A DNA stretch of 46,489 bases, from positions 1-46,489 of the forward strand of contig NZ_PVWJ01000027.1 of NCBI RefSeq assembly GCF_003003775.1. The letters are read 5' to 3'. Positions within the stretch are counted from its first letter, which is position 1; each line of letters starts with the position of its first letter. The position numbers and the translations under genes are program-made. Below are positions 11,901 to 20,648 of this stretch, one piece after another. The notes under the pieces were generated by a model that ran no database searches, was not told the origin of the DNA, and was given only the letters and a program-made list of their open reading frames with translations. This DNA is from Merismopedia glauca CCAP 1448/3. Its GTDB lineage: Bacteria > Cyanobacteriota > Cyanobacteriia > Cyanobacteriales > CCAP-1448.

Positions 11901-12423
11901 TTTCGTATCCCAAAGTAACTAGTTGACGAGCAAAGTCTTTTAAGTCGTAAGTTTCCCCTTTTTGCAGTTGTAAGCAGTAATTTTGAAAAACTGTCGCTGG
12001 AGGGAGTAAAGGTTGAAGCGATCGCTCAGTGGCAACAATTGCTATTTTGGGGTAATCTTTATCTTTACAGCCATCGTCTGCATTTTGGGCGACTAAATCT
12101 GCCAAAACCTGCATTTGTCCCCAAGTCATTTCTGGCTCTGGAGGCAATGGTTCGTAAGGAGAAGCTTCAGAAGTGGGGTAAAAGTGGACTGTGCGCCACC
12201 CCATGATATCTAATTGAGCCGTCCAACGGCTGGCTTCTTCTAGTGTGGCGGTAATGACCAACAAGTGATGATTCTCACTTTGCGCTAAGGTAGAGGCAAC
12301 TAAACCTTTCGCTAAACGCGATAGACCTTCTAGCCGCAATTGCTGATAGCGTTGAAGTTTGGCAATCAGTTCTGTAGTCAGAGGCGATCGCCATAGGGTG
12401 CGGATCAAAGACGAAAATACCAT
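8908..12423 (-). CDS. mfd: Transcription-repair coupling factor Mfd
   Basis: 1171 aa. The N-terminal UvrB-like module (about 1-350) is followed by the RNA-polymerase-interacting CarD-like domain (about 505-600, with [14 protein letters not shown]), the SF2 translocase with Walker A G658-DVGFGKT and DEEQ at 759-762, and a TRCF C-terminal domain. Mfd removes RNA polymerase stalled at lesions and recruits UvrA. Oddity: residues about 303-341 (bases about 11400-11517) are not typical Mfd sequence. They are translated from a cluster of palindromic intergenic-type repeats, inserted in frame between SDRWIEQ and LHRSFSD. The frame stays open, so the protein is probably still made. The ATG at 12423 gives a normal N-terminus. 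Confidence 0.97.
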   Translation of the reverse strand: MVFSSLIRTLWRSPLTTELIAKLQRYQQLRLEGLSRLAKGLVASTLAQSENHHLLVITATLEEASRWTAQLDIMGWRTVHFYPTSEASPYEPLPPEPEMTWGQMQVLADLVAQNADDGCKDKDYPKIAIVATERSLQPLLPPATVFQNYCLQLQKGETYDLKDFARQLVTLGYERVPLVETEGQWSQRGDLIDVFPVAAELPARLEWFGDQLEQIREFDPSTQRSLDKIEELILTPTDFQPLIVDALGSENLPDTENLNQFMGLAFPQTASLIDYLPANTLIAIDEPEQCHAHSDRWIEQVESRESGDVRDGRDVAVLRLADKEVGWVDDRKPNISHPPTTLHRSFSDSLEDIKRFWRLDLSELAIANTVTVNPPINLASRAIPTTPHQYAKVAELLRQERDRRFGIWVVSAQPSRSVSLLQEHDCPAQFVPNPRDYPAIDKLQIQHVPIALKYSGLAELEGFILPTYRVVVITDREFFGQHSLATPSYIRKRRKAASKQVDPNKLRAGDYVVHRNYGIGKFLKLESISLSPGMARDYVAVQYADGTLRVPADQVGALSRFRTPGDGKPPELNKMSGQAWQKTKSRVKKAIKKVAFDLLQLYAQRAQREGFSYPVDSPWQIELEDSFPYQPTPDQLKAVQEVKRDMESDRPMDRLICGDVGFGKTEVAIRAIFKAAISGKQVALLAPTTILTQQHYHTLKERFSPYPINIGLLNRFRSTQERKDIMQRLKTGELDIIVGTHQLLGKEVAFRDLGLLVIDEEQRFGVNQKEKIKSLKTQIDVLTLSATPIPRTLYMSLSGVREMSLITTPPPSRRPIQTHLSPYSPEAIRTAIRQELDRGGQIFYVVPRVEGIEETSTQIRELVPGCRLAIAHGQLDAAELEAIMLAFSSGEADILVCTTIIESGLDIPRVNTILIEDAHRFGLSQLYQLRGRVGRAGIQAQAWLFYPKQMQLSEAARQRLRAIQEFTQLGSGYQLATRDMEIRGVGNLLGAEQSGQMETIGFDLYVEMLQDAIKEIRAQEIPEVEDTEIDLPLTAFIPADYIPDLDQKMSAYRTIATATSETELANIAAELRDRYGEIPLATQQLLKVMELKLLAKKIGISRIKLESKQHIILETPMEEPAWNLLWANLPKNLQSRFVYAPGKVTVRGLGVLKPQQQLTTLIDAFHRCQET
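11400..11521. repeat. Cluster of palindromic repeats inserted within mfd
   Basis: Two palindromes sit side by side inside the coding region. GTTGGGTT (11422-11429) pairs with AACCCAAC (11440-11447), and a 23-base near-perfect palindrome spans 11464-11486 with core ACGTAGCACTGCTACGT. A CCCGACTCCCGACTC direct repeat follows at about 11503-11518. A variant of the same core palindrome occurs between genes at 13935-13963, which marks this as an interspersed element and not native mfd sequence. Confidence 0.75.
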
Positions 12424-12576
12424 ATGTCAAGACAAGGACAACCAATGAGCCAATAACGTGATGATGGTTACCGGAACTACAATACTAACCTGCGATAGTT
12501 CAGGGAAATTGTCAAAGTAATACTAAGATTAAAGCGTCAGAATCTAGTTTGCCTGCATCCATAGGCATCATTGGGA

Positions 12577-13905
12577 ATGTCACCACCTGTTAAAGTTCTA
12601 ATTATCCTGCTATTAATTTTGGCAAATGCCGTGTTTGTCATGTCAGAAATGGCGATCGTTTCGGCGAAAAAGGTCAGGTTACAATCTCTGGCAAATCAAG
12701 GCAATGTAAAAGCTCGTGCAGCTTTAGAATTAGCCAATTCTCCGAATCAGTTTCTCGCCACGGTTCAAATCGGCATTACTTCAATTGCTATTTTGTCGGG
12801 AGCATTTGGAGAATCAACCTTAAGTGAAATTTTCACGCCTATTTTTGAGCAAATATCCTTTTTAAAGGATTATAGCCATTTCATCGCTCCGGTTTCTAGC
12901 ATTTTAGTGGTCACGTTCCTAACTTTGACAGTTGGTGAATTATTACCCAAGCAGCTAGCACTAAATACTCCAGAACGGATTGCGACTTCAGTTGCTATTC
13001 CTATGAGGATGTTAGCGACAATTACGGCTCCTATAGTGCGACTTTTGGGAGCAACTACGGGTTTGATTGTCAGATTGATGGGGATTGAACCTTCTACGGA
13101 ACCGGAAGTCACTGAAGAAGAAATCAAAGTCTTGATCGAACAGGGTACGGAAGCTGGTACGTTTGAAGAAGCTGAGCAAGACATGGTAGAAAGAGTGTTT
13201 CGGTTAGGCGATCGCCGAATCGGAGCTTTAATGACACCACGTCCAGATATAGTTTGGCTCGATTTGGAAGATTCGGCTGAAGTTAATCGCCAAAAAATGA
13301 TGAATAGCGGTCATTCTCGCTTTCCAGTTTGTCAAGGAGAGTTGGATAATGTGCTAGGAGTCGTCAATGTCAGCGATTTACTGGCTCGTTCTTTGAATAA
13401 TCAACCCCTAGATTTGACTATTTCCTTAAGACAACCCCTATTTATCCCTGAAAGTACTAGGGGTTTAAAGGTTTTGGAGTTGTTTAAACAAACCAGCACT
13501 CATGTCGCTGTGGTAGTAGATGAATATGGGGTGATTCAAGGTTTGGTTACCCTAAATGATATGTTGGTGGAAATTGTTGGCGATATTCCTTCGGTTGACG
13601 AACAAGAATTTCCCCAAGCCGTTCAGCGCGAAGATGGTTCTTGGTTATTAGATGGAATGTTGTCGATTGAAGAATTCTTTGAATTGTTTGAAGTCGAAGA
13701 TCCAGGGGGAGATTATCGCGGGAATTATCACACTCTTGGCGGTTTTGTGATTATGCATCTCGGAAAAATTCCCTCAGCCGCAGAATACTTTGAGTGGAAT
13801 ACGTTTCGCTTTGAGGTGATGGATATGGATGGAAATCGGGTAGATAAGGTGCTAGTAGTCCCATTATCAGGGAATCGGGAATCGGGAATCGGGAATCGGG
13901 AATAG
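12577..13905 (+). CDS. CNNM/HlyC-CorC-type membrane protein (DUF21 plus CBS pair)
   Basis: 442 aa from the ATG at 12577; the TTG two codons earlier is less likely. A DUF21 membrane domain with about four hydrophobic segments (1-180, including ANAVFVMSEMAIVSAKK) is followed by a CBS pair (about 205-330, RRIGALMTPRPDIVWLD...) and a CorC_HlyC transporter-associated domain (about 345-430). The family is linked to magnesium or sodium efflux and was historically mislabelled haemolysin. The last dozen residues (SGNRESGIGNRE) are encoded by a GGGAATC tandem repeat, so the natural C-terminus has probably been extended. Faces away from mfd across a 150-base divergent gap. Confidence 0.93.
   Translation: MSPPVKVLIILLLILANAVFVMSEMAIVSAKKVRLQSLANQGNVKARAALELANSPNQFLATVQIGITSIAILSGAFGESTLSEIFTPIFEQISFLKDYSHFIAPVSSILVVTFLTLTVGELLPKQLALNTPERIATSVAIPMRMLATITAPIVRLLGATTGLIVRLMGIEPSTEPEVTEEEIKVLIEQGTEAGTFEEAEQDMVERVFRLGDRRIGALMTPRPDIVWLDLEDSAEVNRQKMMNSGHSRFPVCQGELDNVLGVVNVSDLLARSLNNQPLDLTISLRQPLFIPESTRGLKVLELFKQTSTHVAVVVDEYGVIQGLVTLNDMLVEIVGDIPSVDEQEFPQAVQREDGSWLLDGMLSIEEFFELFEVEDPGGDYRGNYHTLGGFVIMHLGKIPSAAEYFEWNTFRFEVMDMDGNRVDKVLVVPLSGNRESGIGNRE
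13867..13905. repeat. GGGAATC tandem repeat overlapping a gene end
   Basis: Several near-perfect copies of GGGAATC run through the 3' end of the CNNM-type gene, so the repeat is translated as the tail of that protein. Confidence 0.75.
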
Positions 13906-13934
13906 GAATTGGGGATTAGAAACTTCTGACTTCT

Positions 13935-13963
13935 GTACAGATGTAGCACTGCTACGTCTGTAC
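13935..13963. repeat. Palindromic interspersed repeat
   Basis: An inverted repeat with arms GTACAGATGTAGCA and TGCTACGTCTGTAC around one central base, with one mismatch. The core GTAGCACTGCTACGTCT is identical to the palindrome inside mfd at 11464-11486. It is flanked by ACTTCTGACTTCTG direct repeats. It could act as a terminator for the CNNM-type gene. Confidence 0.75.
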
Positions 13964-13994
13964 GACTGACTTCTGACTTCGATTAAGGTTGTAT

Positions 13995-14993
13995 ATGAAA
14001 GCTATTGTGATGACTGCACCAGGTAAACCTGATGTATTGGAATTAAGAGAAGTTCCTCAACCGACGATTCAAAATCCCTCAGAGATTTTAGTCAAGCTAC
14101 ACGCAGCAGGGGTGAACCCAATTGATACGAAACTGCGTCAGCGAGGAACATTTTATCCCGATCTAATGCCTGCAATTTTAGGCTGTGATGGTGCTGGGGA
14201 AGTGGTTGAAGTGGGTACTGGTGTAGTAAAATTTCGGGGAGGCGATCGCGTTTATTTCTGTCAAGGTGGATTGGGATCTAGCGCTGGGAACTATGCTGAG
14301 TATATAGTAGTAGATGAACGGTTTGTTGCTAAGATGCCTGGTTCTTTGTCTTTTGCAGAAGCGGCAGCAGCACCTTTGGTCTTAATTACCGCTTGGGAAG
14401 CTTTGTACGATCGCGCGCGTTTAGATGCTGGACAGCAAGTGTTAATTCATGCTGGTGCTGGTGGTGTCGGTCATGTGGCAATTCAATTGGCGAAGTTGAA
14501 GGGTGCAAGTGTAGCTACTACAGTTAGTTCTAGGGAAAAAGCCGATCTTGTCCAGGAATTAGGGGCTGATTTAGCTATTTTCTATAAGGAAAGTGATTTC
14601 GTTTCATTAGCTCTTAATTGGACTGGGGGACAAGGTGTAGATGTTGCTTTTGATACGGTTGGAGGAGAACTTTTGGGAGCTACTTTTCCAGCAGTGAAGC
14701 TTTATGGGGATGTGGTGACAATTTTGGAACCAGATCCAAAAACTAATTGGAAGGTGGCTCGAAATAAAAATTTGCGAGTTAGTTTTGAGTTAATGTTAAC
14801 ACCAATATTGCAAAATATTGTGTCAGAACAGCAAGCCCAAGCGAAGATTTTAAATCAATGTGCTAGGTTAATTGATGCAGGAAAGCTAACAATTCAAGTC
14901 AACCAAACTTTTCCTTTGGAAGAAGCAGCACAAGCACATCAACTATTAGAAACTGGTTCAGTGAGTGGGAAAATTGTCTTGTTGATTGGTTAG
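13995..14993 (+). CDS. MDR-family NAD(P)H quinone oxidoreductase-like protein
   Basis: 332 aa from the ATG at 13995, preceded by AAGG. It has the GroES-like N-terminal domain (HAAGVNPIDTKLRQRG) and the Rossmann motif AGAGGVGHVAIQLAK typical of quinone oxidoreductases (QOR, zeta-crystallin). The structural-zinc cysteine loop of classical alcohol dehydrogenases is missing, which favours the zinc-free QOR branch. Probably a cytoplasmic NADPH-dependent reductase of quinones or enones; the substrate cannot be told. It stands alone, 89 bases after the CNNM-type gene with repeats between. Confidence 0.9.
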   Translation: MKAIVMTAPGKPDVLELREVPQPTIQNPSEILVKLHAAGVNPIDTKLRQRGTFYPDLMPAILGCDGAGEVVEVGTGVVKFRGGDRVYFCQGGLGSSAGNYAEYIVVDERFVAKMPGSLSFAEAAAAPLVLITAWEALYDRARLDAGQQVLIHAGAGGVGHVAIQLAKLKGASVATTVSSREKADLVQELGADLAIFYKESDFVSLALNWTGGQGVDVAFDTVGGELLGATFPAVKLYGDVVTILEPDPKTNWKVARNKNLRVSFELMLTPILQNIVSEQQAQAKILNQCARLIDAGKLTIQVNQTFPLEEAAQAHQLLETGSVSGKIVLLIG

Positions 14994-15014
14994 AATATTT
15001 CATGGTTGTATTGA

Positions 15015-15203
15015 ATGCCTACTCTTGCTCAACTCGAGAGTTTATATCGCATCGGCTACCAATTGACATACATCATGCTTCAGCCAGTTCATATGATATG
15101 TGTCGATCGTCGCACTGGTAACGTATACATCTTGGCTGGGTATGACGAAGAGCTTGAATTTCAAATCTTACCTAACGGGGAGTTTGTTGATGAGCCTAGT
15201 TAA
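15015..15203 (+). CDS. Small conserved cyanobacterial protein (DUF6888-like)
   Basis: 62 aa. The pattern LYRIGYQLTYIML..VHMICVDRRTGNVYILAGYDEELEFQILPNGEF matches the small cyanobacterial family I remember as DUF6888. Function unknown. Its end overlaps the start of the next gene by 14 bases. In this family the partner is commonly a DUF6887 protein, as appears here. The high sequence regularity and the partner argue that this is a real gene despite its size. Confidence 0.7.
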   Translation: MPTLAQLESLYRIGYQLTYIMLQPVHMICVDRRTGNVYILAGYDEELEFQILPNGEFVDEPS

Positions 15204-15408
15204 TTATAATGCTATGTCTGATGCTGAATTGAAACAGTATTTTCTCAAACATCGAGGAGATAAAGCAGCTTTTCAAGCTTATTTAGATAGAATCAATCAA
15301 CGTCCACTCAGAATTATTGCAAGTCCTAGCGATCTAGATTTTGATGAGAAGGTTCAAGCAGCGATTCGCCAAAAGTTAGAAGCAGCAAAGAATAGTGGAT
15401 TTAAGTAG
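15190..15408 (+). CDS. Small conserved cyanobacterial protein (DUF6887-like)
   Basis: 72 aa from the ATG at 15190, inside the end of the previous gene; another ATG at 15214 would give 64 aa. I prefer 15190 because family members usually have a few residues before the MSDAELKQYFLKHRGDKAAF block. The first half is that conserved block, the second half a charged helix. The overlap implies translational coupling with the DUF6888-like protein. Two tiny coupled genes look like a toxin-antitoxin pair, but no toxin fold is recognisable and no function is claimed. Confidence 0.7.
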   Translation: MSLVNYNAMSDAELKQYFLKHRGDKAAFQAYLDRINQRPLRIIASPSDLDFDEKVQAAIRQKLEAAKNSGFK

Positions 15409-15456
15409 TCTCGTTTTTGTCCATGAAAAGATACTTTTCAAATCTGGTTGAGGAGT

Positions 15457-16614
15457 TTATTTGAAGATGAATTTACCAAAAGCGATCGCTATTCCTAATA
15501 CTATACTTATTCCTACACTTAACCACCAGACAGATTGATGGAGACGCTCGTATTTTTGCTCGATTAGTTTTAATTTGTTTCGCAGTTCATCTGGTTCGCT
15601 CAACCGAGAATTGTTAGGATTTAAAGATGGTTTTTCTGTGTCTATTTTAGTTTGGGTTAGCTGTTTAACTACCTCCGCACTACTAGTTATTTCTCGTTGT
15701 AGTTCTTGGCGTTGAAAAATTAGTTGAGCGATCGCTTTTTTAGCTTCTTCAATTTCTTTTTGTAAACTTTCTTTTGGGGAACTTGAGTCTAAAGTCTTGA
15801 TTAAGTTTTCCGAAAATTTAGATAGCTGTTCTTTCGCAGATTGCTCATGGAGATGAATTTGCTCTACTTGCTTCATCCCTTGAACTACTAGTTCAGAATT
15901 AACTTGAGTCAGACTCTCTTGAATTTGTTGGTATGCTGATGTAACTTGTTGAAATCTAGTTTCTAGTTCAGTTTTTAATTCTTGATTTGCTTGAAAAATC
16001 TTTTCCTGTTCAGCTACTAAACCCTTGATATACAGACTTTGTTCTTCATTTTTAATAATAATTTGATTGAAAGTTTCTAAGGTTTGATTTTCGATTCTTT
16101 TTAAATTAGAAAAAGCGTGATAGTAAAAATCTTTTAACTCATTAATTAATAGGGTTTGTTCTTGTAATACTTTGTCGGCGATCGCGGGTTTTGAGTGAAG
16201 ATTTTCTCGATTGTTTGCTAATAGTAATTCTAGTTCTACGAGTTTAGTTTGTAAGCGATCGCAGTTTGCTCTAGTTGAGGCAACTTCATCCCTAATATTG
16301 GAAAAATCAGCGATAAAATTAGAGAGATAATCTGCTTGATTGACATCTTTAATCGTCGATCTAAGGGTTTGTTTCAGTTCTCCCAATTCCAGAAATTCTC
16401 TGTGAAAATCTGCTAAGGAAGACTGGATTTTCAGTACTTCTTGATGACGAGATTCCAGATCGGCGATCGCTTCTTGTTGTTTCTGAGTAATTTGTTTGTC
16501 TAATAATTTACCTTTCTCTAAAACTGTATTTCCTAAAGTAATCCCTTCATTAATTTTTGTCCAAAGTTGTTCTAGTTGGATCGCTATATCTAAGTCTGTA
16601 AGTTGTTCCGTCAT
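15457..16614 (-). CDS. Coiled-coil protein with C-terminal membrane anchor
   Basis: 385 aa from the ATG at 16614, preceded directly by an in-frame GTG that could also start it. Residues about 30-360 are almost entirely charged heptad-like helix rich in Q, E, K and L, with no enzymatic motif. Residues about 362-382 form one hydrophobic segment (WWLSVGISIVLGIAIAF) followed by GKFIFK. This is therefore a tail-anchored, mostly cytoplasmic coiled-coil protein. It lies about 44 bases downstream of the RelE-helicase gene on the same strand and is probably cotranscribed with it. I do not recognise the family. A sensor, tether or effector role beside the helicase is inference from position only. Confidence 0.8.
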   Translation of the reverse strand: MTEQLTDLDIAIQLEQLWTKINEGITLGNTVLEKGKLLDKQITQKQQEAIADLESRHQEVLKIQSSLADFHREFLELGELKQTLRSTIKDVNQADYLSNFIADFSNIRDEVASTRANCDRLQTKLVELELLLANNRENLHSKPAIADKVLQEQTLLINELKDFYYHAFSNLKRIENQTLETFNQIIIKNEEQSLYIKGLVAEQEKIFQANQELKTELETRFQQVTSAYQQIQESLTQVNSELVVQGMKQVEQIHLHEQSAKEQLSKFSENLIKTLDSSSPKESLQKEIEEAKKAIAQLIFQRQELQREITSSAEVVKQLTQTKIDTEKPSLNPNNSRLSEPDELRNKLKLIEQKYERLHQSVWWLSVGISIVLGIAIAFGKFIFK

Positions 16615-16658
16615 CACTTCTTTTTATTAACTCCTGAAATACATCTAATTAGACAATA

Positions 16659-18932
16659 TCAATCAACCCAATGGCTAGAATTTACAAAAGATCTAGCAAT
16701 TATTGATTGAGATAATAAAGATACTAAACTACCCGGTTTATTGGCTATTTCTGGAAATGGATAATTTTTGGGAAAAGCTTTAGTTATTTGATGGCGAACT
16801 CTAGCAGCTTCATAAGGTAAATTTTTGGCTGCTAAATCTCTGGCAATACTGTCAATGATTTGGCTATATTGTTCGGGTTCGTTCTCTTTCAGTTCTTGAG
16901 CAATAGATACTGCTTTCCAAGAATGATGCATAGCTCTTAATAATAAACATTGCAAAGGAATATAAGGAGTTTTGGCTAATTCTGATTCCAGATGGCTGAG
17001 AGAATGAAATTGGAGATAAGCGATCGCTTTTTGTTCCCATTGATATAACTGATCTCCCTCAATTCCTGCTAACTCTAAAGCTGAATAAGTATCCCAATAA
17101 ATATATCCACTTTTACAGCGTTTTAATAATAGTTTTTTGACATTATCAGGAATTTGATTCACTTCAATATCACTAGCAACTTCCGTAATCCAACTAATAG
17201 CAATATATGGATCTATTGGCAAACAATTTTTAAAATATCCTCTGCCTACTCGTTCAATTTCAGCCGTAGTTGCTACAATTAATAACCGCGACCTAGCACG
17301 AGTTAACATGGTATACCATTGAAAACTTTCTGCTAAAGATGGTTTACCAGTTCCTGTAAATAAATTAAAAGCAATACAAGCCTCAAATTCTCTCCCTTTA
17401 GCGGCTTCTGCATTTAGCATAATTAAGTTCTCATTTCCTGCACTAGAATGAGGGGAAATTACTTTAATTGCATTGGCTAAATCTCTAAGTAAGTATCTTT
17501 GATTTTCTGGTTGAGTAGTTTCTTGTACTAACTGGCATAAAAAATCCCACGCTTCATGATTAGAGGGGAATTCTAACAATCTCACAGGTTCGCCTACTTC
17601 TATTCCTAATTTGGCTTCCCCAGGTGCGGGTAACTTTCTTCCACCATAGCTTTTAGCAATTTCTAGAAATTGGTTAGCGAACTCTAAAATCTTTTGAGAA
17701 TTGCGGTAGTTATAGCTGAGACAAATCTCTTTTCCTAACTTAAGTTTATCCCAATGAAACCCAGTTGGTTGAATTCGTTGGTTCAGATCTCCTAAGATTA
17801 AACTAGTCGTTTCATGTCCTAAATTTCTCCAGTGTTTACCTAACTGGAATAAAGTAGTAATCTCTGCTAATAGTAAGTCTTGCGCTTCATCCACAATGAT
17901 AATAGTTTGCTGGCGATCGGTAGAAGGTGATGGTAGTTTTTCTTGCAAACTATTAGCCGCAGCTACTCGGCACAAGTAACCATCTAATGCAGATTCCCAC
18001 CAATCAGGTTTAATCTGTTTAAGTACTTCAATCCGTTCTTGATTAGCTTGAAAAAATATTTCTTTAGATAGCTGTGTGCGGGAGTTATCTAAAACAAAAG
18101 CTTGGTAGAGTAAAACATCTTGCATTTCTAAATTAGCCAGCTTGCGTTTGTAGTTATTAGAAACTCTCCTAGCCGCAGTTTTCAAGGCTGATAATTCTTG
18201 TTGTGGCGAAGCAATCTGAGCATACTTTAAGTTACTGTTGAGCCAATTGGGAAATGTCCCCAACCAAAATCCTGGCTGTTTAATTTGTTGCTTCAATTGG
18301 GCATATTTTTTGATGTCTTCTACTAATTTATCGGGAACAATAAAAATAATTTGACATCCTTGTTGATGTAATCTTGATGCCAATAAAGCCGCGCAAACAG
18401 TTTTACCAGTTCCAGGGGCACTTTGCACTAAAAGAGTACCATAATGATTTTGATAATTGCTTAAATTATGCAAGAGATAGTCATAAATTTTTTCTTGTTC
18501 TGAAGTTAAAATTGGGGAGTAGCGATAACCTCCATAAACAAATTGATACCAATATTCTTCTTCCTGAAAATTCCACTGATATTGAGGGGTGTTAGCCACA
18601 TTAACAGCTTCGGAATCGGTAGATTTTAAGGTTTGATAGAATAAGTTAAGATGAGGAGAATTATAAACTTTACGATTTTGCCAAGATTCTCGATAAATAT
18701 CTCGTCGATAGCCAACTTTAATAATAATAATATCTTGCCGATCTCTTTTCCAAACAACTCTTAAATCGCCACTACGAGTGCGGAGTAATCCTTCAAAACC
18801 TTCTAGGGATTTAGTATCGCGTAAGTCATCTTGACTGAGGCGTTTCAACACAATTTGGACTTTGCCAAAATCATCGTGAGATAGTTTTTGTAAATCTCTT
18901 AAAGCTGCCCGAATTATCCTAACGCCAGCCAT
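16659..18932 (-). CDS. SF1 (UvrD/PcrA-like) helicase with N-terminal RelE/ParE-like domain
   Basis: 757 aa. Residues 1-90 have the RelE/ParE pattern: a helical start (ALRDLQKLSHDDFGKV), then GDLRVVWKRDRQDIIIIKVGYRRDIYRE, the strand-turn-strand end of that toxin superfamily. A linker with aromatic residues leads to an SF1 core with APGTGKT (172-178), DEAQD (348-352), motif III GDLNQRIQP, motif IV YNYRNS, motif V NAEAAKGREFEA and motif VI LTRARSR (543-549). All helicase motifs look intact. Residues 570-757 are a helical domain I cannot name. No antitoxin gene lies nearby. The downstream partner is the coiled-coil membrane protein. Such fusions exist in databases but I know of no described function; anti-phage defence is a reasonable guess. 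Confidence 0.88.
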   Translation of the reverse strand: MAGVRIIRAALRDLQKLSHDDFGKVQIVLKRLSQDDLRDTKSLEGFEGLLRTRSGDLRVVWKRDRQDIIIIKVGYRRDIYRESWQNRKVYNSPHLNLFYQTLKSTDSEAVNVANTPQYQWNFQEEEYWYQFVYGGYRYSPILTSEQEKIYDYLLHNLSNYQNHYGTLLVQSAPGTGKTVCAALLASRLHQQGCQIIFIVPDKLVEDIKKYAQLKQQIKQPGFWLGTFPNWLNSNLKYAQIASPQQELSALKTAARRVSNNYKRKLANLEMQDVLLYQAFVLDNSRTQLSKEIFFQANQERIEVLKQIKPDWWESALDGYLCRVAAANSLQEKLPSPSTDRQQTIIIVDEAQDLLLAEITTLFQLGKHWRNLGHETTSLILGDLNQRIQPTGFHWDKLKLGKEICLSYNYRNSQKILEFANQFLEIAKSYGGRKLPAPGEAKLGIEVGEPVRLLEFPSNHEAWDFLCQLVQETTQPENQRYLLRDLANAIKVISPHSSAGNENLIMLNAEAAKGREFEACIAFNLFTGTGKPSLAESFQWYTMLTRARSRLLIVATTAEIERVGRGYFKNCLPIDPYIAISWITEVASDIEVNQIPDNVKKLLLKRCKSGYIYWDTYSALELAGIEGDQLYQWEQKAIAYLQFHSLSHLESELAKTPYIPLQCLLLRAMHHSWKAVSIAQELKENEPEQYSQIIDSIARDLAAKNLPYEAARVRHQITKAFPKNYPFPEIANKPGSLVSLLSQSIIARSFVNSSHWVD

Positions 18933-19122
18933 AAATCAATCCCAGACTGAATCTTGAAAACTGCGATCAACCCTCTAATTAACTAGTTTAAACTGCGATT
19001 GAGCCAAACGGGGGATATCAACATCTTCTCACCTGAATAGGATGAGAACTAGTAAATCAGGACTAAGGCTATGGCAAAATGGAAAGCAGTCAATAAGATA
19101 AAATAACTATAGGTAATTGCAA

Positions 19123-20235
19123 GTGAGTCTAACCGCCGCAGCGCCATCTACTAAACGTCGTCCAGTTTTTCCATTTACAGCTATAGTCGGTCAAGAGGAA
19201 ATGAAACTGGCATTATTGCTCAATACCATCGATCCTTACATTGGCGGCGTGATGATTATGGGTGATCGCGGTACTGGCAAATCTACCACGATTCGGGCAC
19301 TAGCTGATGTTTTACCAGAAATTGACGTGGTAGCCAACGATCCTTTTAACAGCCATCCTGAAGATGGTGATTTGATGAGTGATGAAGTCAGACAACAAGC
19401 GCAACAAGGTATCTCACTACCTGTAGCCCAGAAAAAGGTGCCAATGGTAGACTTACCCTTGGGAGCGACAGAAGATAGAGTTTGTGGGACAATTGATATT
19501 GAAAAAGCCCTATCGGAAGGGGTGAAAGCTTTTGAACCAGGTTTGCTGGCTAAAGCCAATCGAGGTATTCTCTATGTAGACGAAGTGAACCTGCTCGATG
19601 ACCACTTAGTGGATGTTTTGCTTGATTCGGCGGCTAGCGGTTGGAATACAGTAGAAAGAGAAGGTATTTCGATTCGTCACCCAGCTAGATTCGTCTTAGT
19701 CGGTTCTGGCAACCCAGAAGAAGGGGAATTGCGTCCCCAATTGCTCGATCGCTTTGGAATGCACGCCGAAATCCGCACGGTGAAGGAACCCAAGCTGCGG
19801 GTAGAAATTGTGGAGCAAAGAGCCGAATTTGACCGCAATCCTGAAGATTTTGTCAGCAAAAACCAGCAAGAGCAAGAAGAACTGCAACAAAAGATCGTCA
19901 AAGCCCAAAATTTGCTACCTTCAGTTAATCTGGATTACGACCTACGAGTAAAAATCTCTCAGGTATGTTCGGAATTGGACGTAGACGGCTTGCGGGGTGA
20001 CATTGTGACAAATCGAGCCGCCAAAGCGATCGCTGCCTTAGAAGGTCGTCAGGAGGTCACTGTAGATGATATCCGTCGCGTCATTACCTTGTGTTTGCGC
20101 CACCGCTTGCGGAAAGATCCTCTAGAGTCAATTGATTCTGGCTATAAGGTAGAAAAAGTCTTTAGTCGGGTATTCGGCTTAGAAATGGTGGAAGATACAG
20201 CTAATACCAACGGCGTGCGAACTGGGGTGAGGTAA
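19123..20235 (+). CDS. chlI: Magnesium chelatase ATPase subunit ChlI
   Basis: 370 aa from the GTG at 19123, nine bases after AGG; a TTG at 19117 is the alternative. AAA+ features are clear: Walker [10 protein letters not shown], Walker [12 protein letters not shown], sensor 1 [11 protein letters not shown] and the arginine finger region LLDRFGMH. With ChlD and ChlH it inserts magnesium into protoporphyrin IX, the first committed step of chlorophyll synthesis. Divergent from the helicase gene across 190 bases, and convergent with the next gene with only 11 bases between stops. Length is normal for the family. Confidence 0.97.
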   Translation: MSLTAAAPSTKRRPVFPFTAIVGQEEMKLALLLNTIDPYIGGVMIMGDRGTGKSTTIRALADVLPEIDVVANDPFNSHPEDGDLMSDEVRQQAQQGISLPVAQKKVPMVDLPLGATEDRVCGTIDIEKALSEGVKAFEPGLLAKANRGILYVDEVNLLDDHLVDVLLDSAASGWNTVEREGISIRHPARFVLVGSGNPEEGELRPQLLDRFGMHAEIRTVKEPKLRVEIVEQRAEFDRNPEDFVSKNQQEQEELQQKIVKAQNLLPSVNLDYDLRVKISQVCSELDVDGLRGDIVTNRAAKAIAALEGRQEVTVDDIRRVITLCLRHRLRKDPLESIDSGYKVEKVFSRVFGLEMVEDTANTNGVRTGVR

Positions 20236-20246
20236 AACTGATTATT

Positions 20247-20612
20247 TCATGTTGAGAGATGATCTAGATCTAGGCGATCGCTCTCAACATACTCTTTGGC
20301 TGTTATATCTTCTAAAGATACTACCAAAGCTTCTATTGACTGGAATCGTCCAGATTCAGGGAGCAATTTCAACCATTGTTCGAGAAGTCGATCCCATCCC
20401 ACACCTTGAAATTGGTTTTGTTCCTCTTCTCTAATAAACCAAAACATTAGTTCAATTTCATCAGCATTCCAAGAAGGAGACGCACGTACTTTAATTTCAC
20501 GTAGAGCGCGCAGTGCTTCTCCTTCAGAGCTTGATTTATTATGCTTATCTTGCATTCGATTCTGAAGCTTTTCTGCCAATTTAATAAAATCATCAGGAAA
20601 AGCAAATCTCAC
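20247..20612 (-). pseudogene. C-terminal part of a split gene (continues the QTCDI protein)
   Basis: 121 codons from a GTG at 20612, in the same reading frame as the upstream part. Between the TAA at 20649-20651 and this GTG the frame stays open and reads LRALGEALARKR, continuing smoothly into VRFAFPDDF. No ATG and no ribosome site are visible. The simplest reading is that 21086-20247 was one gene of about 279 codons, cut by a single nonsense change at codon 146 (for example GAA or CAA to TAA). Visible content: KRVRFAFPDDF, then KHNKSS and a strand-rich region ALREIKVRASPSW. Function unknown. Sequencing error or recoding cannot be excluded. Confidence 0.65.
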
Positions 20613-20648
20613 TCGTTTGCGTGCTAATGCTTCACCTAATGCTCTAAG

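Noticed and set aside
16659-18932. Ordinary RelBE toxin-antitoxin system
   Set aside because: The RelE-like part is fused to a helicase and no small antitoxin gene is next to it on either side.
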